Positions 7,641 to 16,587 of a stretch of 31,009 nt of DNA are shown piece after piece. The translations under genes and the position numbers were made by a program. Positions within the stretch are counted from its first letter, which is position 1, and each line of letters opens with the position of its first letter. Under the pieces are notes generated by a model. The model did no database searches, was not told the origin of the DNA, and saw only the letters and a list, made by a program, of their open reading frames with translations. The DNA is from Chara braunii (Eukaryota; Streptophyta; Charophyceae; Charales; Characeae): the NCBI GenBank assembly GCA_003427395.1, contig BFEA01000015.1, forward strand, positions 1,435,711 through 1,466,719, given 5' to 3'.

Positions 7641-7920
7641 AAACGATGTCTGTGCCAAGTTTGAGAGGCTTTTCTGTGTACCCATTTTTGGGGGAGGTTT
7701 AATATGGCCAAGCCTTTGGGACCAAACTTTCGCAGTTCCTTCAAGGATGGAATTATGAAGGTATGTTGTTGCATTAGATGTGAGAGAACCAACCCCTTTT
7801 GCCTAAGAGCCTGTAGTGAAAGGGCTGTTACCACCATGATTTGTTTTTGCGTACTTTCTATTTGTGGAACTACCTGCGATCAGGTTATTCCTAATTGGGG
7901 ATAGCTTGAGGGAACGGATC

Positions 7921-8074
7921 TAAGCCGCCAGCACATGGCCCCAGCCAAGTTGAGAATCACGAATGAGCCTGTCCAAAAAAATTCGGGGCTCGGGAGGCCC
8001 GGTTGAGAAATGGGGGAGAAAGCCAGTGGGCCCCACAAAAAAAGAAAAGGACTGGAAGTACTACTGGTGGTTCA
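7921..8074 (+). mobile_element. Degenerate TTAA-family element
   Basis: TAAGCCGCCAGCACATGGCC at the left and GTACTACTGGTGGTTCA at the right resemble the family termini in inverted orientation. The interior is A/G-rich and shows no clear subfamily match. Downstream GGCGCGCCGAAGAATTGTAG (about 8141-8160) resembles subfamily A interior, so nested copies are possible. Confidence 0.4.
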
Positions 8075-8078
8075 TGCT

Positions 8079-8100
8079 GTGCATGTGGAAACACATGCAC
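8079..8100. repeat. Perfect 9-bp hairpin with GAAA loop
   Basis: GTGCATGTG, GAAA, CACATGCAC form a perfect 9-bp stem closed by a GNRA-type tetraloop if transcribed. There is no context that identifies it as a known RNA. Confidence 0.8.
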
Positions 8101-9540
8101 GGCCACCAGACGTGCAAACGCAAGGGGGGGAAAAAGGTAAGTGGCGCGCCGAAGAATTGTAGGGGACTCCCGAGAAAAAAAAAAGAAAAAGAATCGTTGG
8201 TTGGGGACATGATGTTGACTGGACTCGTGCGTAGTGTACGTGGTTGGGGCCCTTGGGGCCGGCTAACACAAGGACCGAGCATTTGCCAGTAAGTGTGCCT
8301 CCCTTTTCATCTTCCCCCACGGTGACCCCCATCGAGTAATAGTAGTGTCTAAAGCCAACGCTCTCCCACTCACACACACACTCACACCCGTGTTGGCTGA
8401 AGACCTTTCTAATACTATGAAAATGATGACATGGCAGAAGGCCAGTTAAAGAATATGTGAGGTGAGAGAAAAAAAATAAATGTATATAGCTGTCCCCCTA
8501 TAAGGAGAAGGCAGTGCAATCACTCGCTCAATCATGCAATAGTCGTGAGCCATAGGTCGTCATTTCGGACTAAGGGCCGAATCGGGGGCCAACGACCACA
8601 CCCGAGTCATGGAAATTGCCTGAAACAAGGCCTGCTCCTGTGGGTACCCGAAGCATGGCCTAAAACTGGGCTTCAGAGGTCCTTCGTGCGACAGCTGACC
8701 GTGAAAAGGTCAAGGTCAACAGAAGCTCGGAAATTCAGGCCCATAAGTCAAAGTCAACATGGACCCAGCCCAGGCCACCGATAAGACACACACACTTGGT
8801 TGTTTGCAGGTATCTGTCGAGAATCTAGCCCAAGTGGGAATCTGCAACTGTATGAGATCCAGGCCATTGATTGCGGGTCAATCTGGGCCATTGTATCCGA
8901 GAGACCAGAGGCTGGTCAACCGGAGTCGACACTACACGTTGACTCCGCCCCTGCTGACCGACATTCAGTCTTGCACTTGCTGCTTGACGCTGGCTCTACG
9001 CTGGCTCTACGCTGGCTGGACGCTGGCTTGATATTGGACGAGGACGCGAGACTGCTACTGCTATGCGCTGGCGCCATTCTCTGTCTCCGGCGCCAGCTAT
9101 ATTCTTGATTACGCTGACTTGGCTCTCGCCACACTGTCTACGACATTGATGGGACATTGGCAAGGAGGAACAGGGCTGTGAGATTGGTCGGTTGTAGAGA
9201 GGAGAACTTACCTGTTCACGGTCGTGTCGACATTGCGCTCTGCTGTTGTCTTCAGGAAGAGTCTGCGCCGTGTGCGCCATGTGGAGATCTGTTCGATGTC
9301 AGAGCTTGTCAGAGGAAACTGTCTGCTGACGTGGCAAGTAGGAGACGCCCGAAGGAGGACTGAGCCTATGAGGGAGATCTATCTATTGAACTGATGGGTA
9401 CTTTTTCTTCCACCCTCTCAGTCTAATCTCCCTCTCACCACTCTCTTCTCTGCCTATGTGACATTGGACTCTTGATTACATGTACGATATTGGAGACATT
9501 GAAACTGTACTTCGACATTGTTGAGCTTTCCAACTGACTG
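8101..9540. other. Long stretch without a recognised gene
   Basis: I find no domain-bearing frame. Small features are a CA-rich run near 8370-8390, a threefold GCTGGCTCTAC-type repeat at about 8990-9025 and a pyrimidine tract near 9408-9450. Open frames up to about 100 codons overlap on both strands, with no family resemblance. Confidence 0.4.
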
Positions 9541-10500
9541 GGTTCATTGCAGCAGCTTTAAAGGGGGGAAACAAAAAAAAATGTCGACTGGACTCGGCCT
9601 CTCACAGCGGGAGCCATGACAGGCGTAAGGAAATAACTGCCAACAACTTTCCTCCAAAACTCTGGACGCGATTGCGGCTAGATTCGTTTAGGTCTGGGCC
9701 TACTCGCATCTGGCTACAATTGAGGAGAATTGTGATTGTGGTCAGGGTTGGGGTGGACTCACACTAGGACAATTCCTTTGAAGCTCTGGACGTGATTGCA
9801 TTCAGATCTGCCTCTCCACAGTCTCTGTGGTCGTCACAAACTATCGAGATTTCTCAATTGGACAGTGGAAGGGTGAGCCCCTAACTTCCTTTAAGGATCT
9901 GGACGTGATTGCAGCCATATTTTTTCTTTTTTTTTTTCAAAACGGGGACTTCCGGAAAAAATCTGACAGGGGTCGAAAAAGACCCCGTTTCGATGGTCGT
10001 GGGGCGAAGCCCTTAGTTGGCAGTTGTTTCCTCCCCACTCTCATGTCGGGAGCTGTGAGAGGTGGGCTCCTGGCAACACTGGCGGGATATTATGTCTCCA
10101 AGGTTTCCTTTGAGTGGCGGGCCAAACATGTAGTTCTTTTCTTGTTTTCCTTTTCTGTTCCACCTGTATCTGTCGCCTGACTAGGCCTGATACAGGGGCT
10201 GGCTTCGTAGTGTGAGTGAAAACGATGGCCTCCTTTTCATCCCATCTGCTGGCAGGAGGTCCAGCGGGGGGGTGCCACAGAGGCCGGTTCCGTACTGCCT
10301 CGATTTTCCATGCGGTGTTTCCCGTGACTGTCGGGCTCGGCAAACTTCAAATTTAGGCTCGTACATTTAGGGGCTCGGGACATGGCACGCGAACCGAAAA
10401 AAGTCACGATTTCGTTTCGTTTTCACACCAGCACACAGCCCTCACGAGTTTCAGCGGTGGAAAACAACTGCCAGGTGTCAGGTGCTCGTCAGAAAGAGGA
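9541..10500. repeat. Dispersed CTCTGGACGTGATTGC repeats, otherwise no gene
   Basis: CTCTGGACGCGATTGCGG (9660), CTCTGGACGTGATTGCAT (9784) and TCTGGACGTGATTGCAG (9898) recur about 115-125 bp apart, each preceded by a TCCTTTRAAG-like or CTTTAAGG phrase. The same word occurs inverted at 16711 (CTGCAATCACGTCCGG). This suggests a decayed ~120-bp direct repeat. The remainder to 10500 shows no recognisable gene. Confidence 0.45.
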
Positions 10501-11010
10501 GCAATAGTGGTTTGCAAGGAGGTTGCTGCCGCCCGCCTGCAGCACCTCTATTTTCGTGGGTCTTGCAAGGAACCACGAATTGCATACGAACTCTCGTGAA
10601 CCCTTGCAGGTGTGTCCAAGGCGGAGTATTCTCTTTTGTGACTTTCTGCAATTGATCAAGACTTATTGTTTTTTTTGTTTTTTTTTTGTTTTCTCCATGC
10701 TCGTTGGTTTATTATTTGCGTGCTTCGCGTGACCATGCAGCAGGAAACGAAGAAAACACGAACTTGCACGCTCACAAACCCTCGAAAAAAATTCGGTTTT
10801 GTTTCGTTGTTGCCGCAGTGTGGCGAGGCCCTTAGCCTCGGTTGTACTGGTGGTTTTAAGAGCAAGAGCCCTTTTCAGGCTCCTCTACTTTGGTTTTTCT
10901 TTTTCGGTTTGGAATGCCGCAGCTCATTTCATGACTTACGTCTGAGCTCACCATGCCATTACCTTCTTTCCCTGTTAATGAACAAGATGACCTGGCATTG
11001 TCACTGAATC
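10501..11010. other. No gene; solo TTAA-family right end near 10843
   Basis: GTTGTACTGGTGGTTTTAAG at 10842-10861 matches the right terminus of the TTAA family, but I did not find its left partner. The T-rich run at 10667-10692 gives low-complexity frames. Nothing else is recognised. Confidence 0.4.
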
Positions 11011-11013
11011 AGC

Positions 11014-11138
11014 CTGGGACATAGAGCCTGTATGCTGTTTTCAAAATTTCACGATGATGGGGTGGTATAGCTTGTCAGACTGGGACATAGAGCCTGTATG
11101 CTGTTTTCAAAATTTCACGATGATGGGGTGGTGATATA
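11014..11138 (+). repeat. Exact-type tandem duplication, 66-bp period
   Basis: CTGGGACATAGAGCCTGTAT through TTTCACGATGATGGGGTGGT is present at 11014 and again at 11080. The copies are essentially identical apart from a 2-base insertion near the second end (GGTGATATAG versus GGTATAG). The near-identity suggests a recent duplication. Confidence 0.9.
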
Positions 11139-11694
11139 GCACAAGCAAGGCTTCTAGTGTTATGCACAACAAAGGGCAGCGAGTTTACCCGGGGGAGGAA
11201 AGGGAGGAAAGGATTAGTTGGGGAAGAGCACATGCAGTAGAGGGAAAAAGGCTTCGTGAGAACGCCTTTTCGATTTTCGAATTGCTGCAAGGGGGTATCC
11301 GCCCATCTTCGTGGATTGATCTGACGTCCATTTTTCTCAACCCAATCAAAGAGTCAATCAAAGAGAAGGAAAAGTTGGGAGGAAGGGACAACGAAAGAAT
11401 GCTCTTGTGAAGATGGAGGATGAGGAGGTTGAAGGGACGAGGTTCGGTGGCGGAAAATAATTATTGCTGTTGCACAGGAAACTAGTTACTAGGAGCTGAG
11501 TGTGGGAACGTGAACGGCTGGTAAAGAGAAGGACAAGAGGACAGCTGAGGAGATCAAAGAGGCGAGGGGCACAAAAAAAAGCTCAAAGCAAGAAGTCAAG
11601 GGAGAAGCAGTGATGGTTCATGAGTGCAAGTTGGCACAGGGCTAGACATTGTGGCACAGATGTTTGGTGAAGCAATCCCGACCTTTAGACCACC
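11139..11694. other. Purine-rich stretch without recognised gene
   Basis: The + strand is G/A-rich from about 11180 to 11620 (GGGAGGAAAGGGAGGAAAGG and similar). Frames reflect this composition and no domain is visible. Confidence 0.4.
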
Positions 11695-11891
11695 AGTACC
11701 TGGCCCAGCTATCGGCCGCGGCGCTTCCTGTATACGCGCCGCGCCATTTGGGCTTCGGCCTGCCGGACCGCATTGGCTGGAGGCCGCAGGCAAAACGAAA
11801 AAGAAAATTGCGACGGCGGCTCGGCAGGACTTGGCGCGCAGCGTGCTGGGAGGCTCAGATTCAATAGCTGAGCGAGGTACTGGTGGTTTAA
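11695..11891 (+). mobile_element. TTAA-bounded foldback element, subfamily B
   Basis: Left end TTAGACCACCAGTACCTGGC then CCAGCTATCGGCCGCGG; right end GGTACTGGTGGTTTAA preceded by a degraded ATAGCTGAGC. The interior contains GCGCCGCGCC, GGCTTCGGCCTGCCGGACCG, TGGCTGGAGGCCGCAGGC and CGACGGCGGCTCGGCA. All are shared with the copy at 15469 but not with subfamily A. 197 bp, non-coding. Confidence 0.8.
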
Positions 11892-12868
11892 CTGCGAGTA
11901 CCTTTCCCAGCTATTTTTTCAGAGTTGTGGAGCATATAGAACTGCGACTCTCGGGAAGCACCGGGGCGCCGTATCGCTGGGTATCCATCCAGACAAAATG
12001 GGATTCAATGCCTTGCGCAAAGCATAGAGCTCGTGCATGTAGGTGGACGTAGCTACATTTTCCCTGGGGATGCACTTGCTGTAGTACTTGAGTGGCCGCA
12101 AGCCATCGCCTACATTTTGTTGCAGCACTGCGCCAGTTCCGTACGCAAGGCCGGTTTTGCCTGGCCCGCTTTGCCTGGATCATGGATATCCAGCGAAACG
12201 GCTCCTCGGTACTTCGCAAGAGATGCGGTCGTGTACGAGCTGCATATTTGTTTTTCAAGCGGGGAAAGGCACTCAAATGTGAAAAAGCGTGTGGGTGCGT
12301 AAATTGAGCAGCTGAAATTTCTGAACAACAAAGGGTTGTGCTGGCACATCTCTCCACATTCAATTTGTATCACAGAATAGAGGAGATCTCCATGCAGCAA
12401 GATTAGCCAAGTGAAAAACACTCAAAGCCTATGAATGAGATGAACAATCAGTGGAGAGGAGAACAAGAAAGAAGAAGATAATAGGCAAAGTCCCCCGAGC
12501 CCATCAACTCAGATGATGTTACAATAAGTTTACCATAAGTCCTCAAAAGGATGTAGGCATGAAGCCCATCTAGCGATAACCTGACAGCTGTTTCGGCCGC
12601 TCCACCAGTGTACCGGCCCTCCTCAGGGGCTGCGCTAGGTGTGAAACCCCTGGGATGCACTTGACAGCTTGTATCACAGATTCACAGATGCAGGGTGCAG
12701 CAATCCCAACCCTTGATTTTGGAAAATGTACAAGCACGTGTGTGTGCAAATCGATTAGCTAAAAGACGAAGGGTTGCACCGAAAACATATTGCCTTCCCA
12801 TCCTACATTGGTACGAACTTTCCGACAAGTTCAGCCACTAACATTTTGAAAAGCAGAACAGAACAAAG
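11892..12868. other. Stretch without recognised gene
   Basis: Mixed-composition DNA. Overlapping frames of up to 150 codons lie on opposite strands at 11911-12363, and I cannot match any of them to a family. GATTCATGTAG-type splice or motif evidence is lacking. A coding exon of an unfamiliar gene cannot be excluded but is not supported. Confidence 0.35.
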
Positions 12869-13020
12869 CTAGACCACCAGTGCTTGGCCCAGCTATAGGC
12901 CACAGAAAAAATAGAGTAGAAACGTTTCTAGTCGGATGAATTTGGGCATTCTTGTAGTGGCCTGTTTCTTAAAATTGTGGCTTGTTTACGGGCACGACTT
13001 TAGGACGTACTGGTTGTTTA
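12869..13020 (-). mobile_element. TTAA-family foldback element, subfamily A, inverted copy
   Basis: TAGACCACCAGTGCTTGGCC then AGCTATAGGCC at the left and GACGTACTGGTTGTTTA at the right are degraded termini. The interior on the minus strand has CCAAATTCATCCGACTAGAA, CGTTTCTACTCTATTTTTT and a CACAATTTTAAGAAACAGGC segment, as in the copies at 3930 and 5297 but in the opposite orientation. Both TTAA ends are mutated. Confidence 0.7.
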
Positions 13021-13038
13021 CCACGAACCGCAGGCCAC

Positions 13039-13147
13039 ACTCACACGAGGACTTTTCTGGGCGCATCCGACCGTTTTTCCGTTAGTTCCAATGGGTGCAC
13101 TTGACAGCAATCACGTCGACAGATAAGTTGAAAGGTCCTCGTGTGAG
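13039..13147. mobile_element. Small foldback element, CTCACACGAGGACTTTTC ends
   Basis: CTCACACGAGGACTTTTC at 13040-13057 is the near-perfect complement of GAAAGGTCCTCGTGTGAG at about 13130-13147. The ~18-bp arms enclose a ~70-bp loop. Related CTCACAC...GGAC words occur at 9760, 16740 and 17330. Confidence 0.6.
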
Positions 13148-13472
13148 GAAGCCCTTTAGTGCACAGGAGCCTCAAAGGCATGCACTGCGCAGTAAAAAGA
13201 CCCATTCAGAAATCTGTGGCGAAAAGGATCATCGCAATCATTTGTGAATCTGTGGCCGTATCATCATTCTTGAATGCCCGGTGGCAATGATGCTTTTTCT
13301 TTTTTCTGTCCTGTTACCTCCTGTAACTATTACATTGTCTTTTTTTTCGTCTTTTTTTTTTTTCCCCATTTTCGATAGATGTTGTTCCAATCTTAGCAGA
13401 GTCCTGAAGAGAGCATGAAAGTTGATGCAACACAGATCTTGGGTGGTGCGGATATGGAAAAGCAATAGATCT

Positions 13473-13575
13473 GTCCTTCGGGCCATCCGTTAAAAATAGA
13501 ATGATACACAGAAGATTAATAAGCATGGCCCCTGAGCAAGGATGACAGACAAGAATCGAGAGAGAGTCCAAATTT
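13473..13575 (+). pseudogene. U6 snRNA retrocopy, diverged, near full length
   Basis: Follows plant U6 order: GTCCTTCGGGCCATCCGTTA, AAAATAGAATGATACACAGA, GCATGGCCCCTGAGCAAGGA, then ACAGACAAGAATCGAGAGAG and GTCCAAATTT. The invariant ACAGAGA box is changed to ACACAGA and small insertions are present, so function is unlikely. I could not define a convincing target-site duplication. Confidence 0.8.
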
Positions 13576-14392
13576 ATTGAAAAAAAAATCAGAAAAGAAA
13601 AGGGATATCTTCGAAGTCTTTTGGGGCACGGTTCCACTAGCACACGAGTAAGGTAAAGCGTATCCCACAAACACCTGTGGGACATCTGTGACCACTGATG
13701 CAGAAGAATCCGATGGCAGCGAAATTGCGATGGATTTATATTCTGAAGTGGTGTTTTTTTTTTGTTTTTCTGTGCTTTTTCTTTTCAGTTCCCAAGAAAG
13801 GGAGGTGGGAAAAGAAAATAGAAAGACTCGTTTTGCTTGGCAGCTCTTCAAAAGACTAAAAAAATAATCAAGTACTCGAAGGGCATGGTTTTGGCCGCCT
13901 TCTTTTTCTCGGTCAATTGCAACCCCATCCAGTACTTGATTTTTCTCTCAAAATATACGAGCTGGAGACTTCAGCATGGCAACCGTCAGAGAAGGGAGTC
14001 CCATCATGCACACGAAGGGACTCCCTTGCGGTGATACACGAGACTGCAACAGTCATGTACCACTCTGTCCTGATTAGGCATTGGCTGGGTGGGGAGCAGG
14101 GGGAGGAGACGGGAGGGTTAATGGGATGGCAGCACTTTCAAAAGTCGGCCTCCTTCCCATCTTAGGAAATGCGACGTCACCATTTTTTTTTTTTTAAGTC
14201 TTTAAAATTACTTTTCTTCCTTTTCGTCCAGTGCTGCACAGGTCATAATAGGCCATGACTCGTGTGCTAGTGGAACCATTCCCGTGTTTACCTTTCTTTT
14301 TTTCTTCTGAGCCTCTTTTCGCCGAGGTGGAGTAGAACTGCGCACCAAGCTTTTGCTGAAGCGCCAGCGCGACATCCTTTTGGGATTCAGTA
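13576..14392. other. No gene; one inverted repeat at 13992-14027
   Basis: AAGGGAGTCCC (13992-14002) and GGGACTCCCTT (14017-14027) form a perfect 11-bp stem with a 14-nt loop. The rest is mixed sequence with T/A homopolymers (13748-13768, 14181-14195) and no motif-bearing frame. Confidence 0.45.
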
Positions 14393-14589
14393 CTACCTTC
14401 TTCCCCCGGATATAACGCACATGCGTTGTATTCGAGTTTTTGAAACTTTCGAATAGAACGCATATGTGTTGTATTCGAAAGTTAGGGCTATTTGAATAGA
14501 ACGTGCATGCGTAGTATTCAAATAGAACGCACCCTATGAGTTGTATTCGTTTACAACACATATGCGTTATGTTCGGGGGAAGAAGGTAG
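14393..14589. mobile_element. 197-bp foldback element with CTACCTTCTTCCCCCG ends
   Basis: The left end CTACCTTCTTCCCCCGGATA (14393-14412) and the following TAACGCACATGCGTTGTA pair with TACAACACATATGCGTTATG and TTCGGGGGAAGAAGGTAG at 14551-14589, giving ~38-bp arms. The interior repeats the theme ATAGAACGCATATGTGTTGTATTCG and its variants in alternating orientation, so it is a nested, multi-arm hairpin. No coding capacity. Likely a MITE. Confidence 0.75.
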
Positions 14590-15251
14590 CTGGAGCTTAT
14601 TTTGAGAGTGCTCCGTGACTTATTCTGCGTTGCAATTGGTTCCTCCTCCTTGCGTGCATAGAGACTACTGTGAACTCTCGTGTTCGTGTTCTTGAAGCTT
14701 CCCATGATTTTTGGTCGGGTTCATTACAGCACAATGTACTGAATTCTGCAGGCATTGTGCACCTTCTCTACACCCCCGAGAGGGAAGGCTAGGGCATTCA
14801 AGGAGGGCAGCAGATTCTTTAATGGAAGGTACTTAGCTGCGGCATAAATAAATAAAACAACAGTACTGGTAATAGTACTTAAAACATGCCACTTAATGGC
14901 TAGTCCGGTAACAATAAGTAAGTTAATAAACAATACCTCCACGTACATGTTTTTTCGAGTCCAGTAATTGGAATGAGAACAGTTGTACGCTCCTTGAATG
15001 AAGATTCCTTGGAAGCCAAGTCTGCTCGTCTGCTCCCAGAAGTCCCAGTGATTCTAGTTCCGGTAAGGTAATATATGATACGGTCGATACCTTAACCACC
15101 ACTATCTCTGTACTGACCCGCGGCACGATATGCAATTGCACGACCGGGTACCCAACTTGTTTCCCTTTTTTTTTTTTCGTTTTCTTTTTTATTCTTTTGC
15201 AATTCAGATTAGGTATCACCTTGCGCTGCGCTTTTCATCGTTGCGAGGGCC
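14590..15251. other. Stretch without recognised gene
   Basis: Mixed sequence with a T run at 15166-15178 and no recognised domain, repeat or RNA motif. Confidence 0.4.
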
Positions 15252-15332
15252 AAAAAAATTGGACCATTTCTCAATTTATGTGTGTCATCCTTTGCCAAGG
15301 GGCCAGTCGAGGAGCCAATTTTCCGAAATGGT
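15252..15332 (-). pseudogene. U6 snRNA remnant with internal deletion
   Basis: On the minus strand, CAAAGGATGACACACATAAA then TTGAGAAATGGTCCAATTTTTTT matches the 3' third of U6 well. Upstream of it CATTTCGGAAAATTGG resembles the 5' U6 segment CATCCGATAAAATTGG, but the ACAGAGA region between them is missing (CTCCTCGACTGGCCCC joins directly). A broken retrocopy. Confidence 0.65.
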
Positions 15333-15468
15333 AAAGGCTGTCGGAAGTCCTGTTTTGACTTTTCTTCCCATCTGAGCCTCCCTGGTGCACTTCTCGTAGG
15401 CCATTTTGCCGCGTCCCTAGGCAATCACTAGGGTCGAAATTAGAAGGCCCTCCTAGGTAGTGGTGGTT

Positions 15469-15676
15469 TTAAACCACCAGTACTTGGCCATTACATCGGC
15501 CGCGGGCGTTTCCCGTTAATGCGCCGCGACCGATGGGCCTCGGGCTACCGGACCACAATGCCTGGAGGCGCCAGCCAAAGAAAACTGAAACGACACGGCG
15601 GCGGCTCGACAAAACTTGGTGCGCAGGGCGTTTCCCGGCTCGGCATCAATAGCTGGGCCAAGTACTGGTGGTTTAA
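15469..15676 (+). mobile_element. TTAA-bounded foldback element, subfamily B, best-preserved copy
   Basis: Starts TTAAACCACCAGTACTTGGC and ends GGGCCAAGTACTGGTGGTTTAA, both ends with exact TTAA. The interior contains ATCGGCCGCGGGCGTTTCCC, GCTACCGGACCACAATGCCT and CGGCGGCTCGACAAAACTTG, shared with the element at 11695. 208 bp and non-coding. The left end abuts an inverted GTGGTGGTTTT (15459-15470), the apparent right end of another copy. Confidence 0.85.
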
Positions 15677-15856
15677 GTTGTTGCAGCTGGGCCCAACCTC
15701 AACTTTCCTGCTGGGGATGTGTTCTTTGCCTTTATTGGCTGAGATCCAAAGCCGACAAGCCTGTTATTGGAGTGATCAATCAAAACTGGAAAGTGAAAAA
15801 AAATCAAAAGCGTGCCTGTCTGTGAATGTAGTTTCAGAATCTTAGCAAGGGTACCA

Positions 15857-16033
15857 CGATAGGATGGCCTCTAATCCCATTTTGTTGGTCGGTCTCCGGG
15901 ATCGGAGTAATGACCGGTAGAGATACTCTGGGGTGTAATGATGAGCGATAGGATGGCCACTATTCCATTTCGTTGGTTGGTCTTCGGGATTGGACTAATG
16001 ACCAGTAGAGATACTCCGGGGCGTAATGATGGG
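15857..16033 (+). repeat. 89-bp tandem repeat, two units
   Basis: CGATAGGATGGCC followed by a GTTGGTYGGTCTYCGGGAT block and GTAGAGATACTC(T/C)GGGG starts at 15857 and again at 15946. The second unit runs directly into the GGGCC element at 16031. Units differ by about a dozen substitutions. Function unknown. Confidence 0.8.
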
Positions 16034-16151
16034 CCTCACTCCACCACTTGCCAAATGAGCAAAATGAGAGTGAATCTTCGTCTAGAACATGGGAAGATAC
16101 CCCACCATATTTTTTGTCTTTTGTGCATGCGTCGAGCAGTGGAGTGAACCC
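16031..16151 (+). mobile_element. GGGCC-ended foldback element, copy C
   Basis: GGGCCTCACTCCACCACTTG at the left, TCTAGAACATGGGAAGATAC in the core, and TTTTTTGTCTTTTGTGCATG then CGAGCAGTGGAGTGAACCC at the right match copy A. TGAT occurs on both sides (16027-16030 and 16152-16155), a possible short target-site duplication. Confidence 0.75.
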
Positions 16152-16372
16152 TGATGGTAGAGTTGTCAGCAAAGAGTATCATCAGCAAGCACGCTCTGAA
16201 GACAGACGGACAGTTTTGGAACAACTTTGTCGGACCCTGTCGGCCGTCCAAATGCGTATTACGGGAAAATGACATTTTTTGATAGCAATTCAGCTTGAAT
16301 TGCCCAGAGTTGTGATGTCAGAGTGCATTATGGACGTGCAATAGTCCAGGTGCATCGTCGAATACCATGGTA

Positions 16373-16587
16373 TACGGAGACAAGGAGACAACACAGTCTG
16401 ACAATGACAAATAAATTTCTGGCCCTTGCAAAACAGTTTCTGGCAGTAGCAATTGTGTACCTGTCTCTTATACACATCTAGATGTGTATAAGAGACAGGC
16501 CTACGGAGACAAGGAGACAATACAGTCTGACAATGACAAATAAATTTCTGGCCCTTGCAAAACAGTTTCTGGCAGTGGCAATCGTGT
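16373..16587 (+). repeat. Direct repeat of ~86 bp on both sides of an adapter
   Basis: TACGGAGACAAGGAGACAAC through AAACAGTTTCTGGCAGTAGC (16373-16458) recurs at 16502-16587 with about three substitutions. The 38-bp adapter junction lies between them. The duplication may therefore be an assembly product, although the mismatches suggest two alleles or paralogous copies and not one sequence read twice. Confidence 0.85.
16461..16498. other. Nextera mate-pair junction adapter (artefact)
   Basis: CTGTCTCTTATACACATCT (16461-16479) is followed immediately by its reverse complement AGATGTGTATAAGAGACAG (16480-16498). These are the Tn5 mosaic-end sequences joined exactly as in the Nextera mate-pair circularisation adapter. 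It is a perfect 38-bp match to a synthetic sequence, not part of the organism's genome. Confidence 0.97.

Noticed and set aside
11911-12363. 150-codon minus-strand frame with overlapping + frames
   Set aside because: Several frames on both strands are open here, none with a family match. Openness alone is not evidence of coding.
16461-16498. 38-bp perfect palindrome as a biological site (operator, recombination site or transposon end)
   Set aside because: It is exactly the Nextera mate-pair adapter junction, so a synthetic origin is far more likely.
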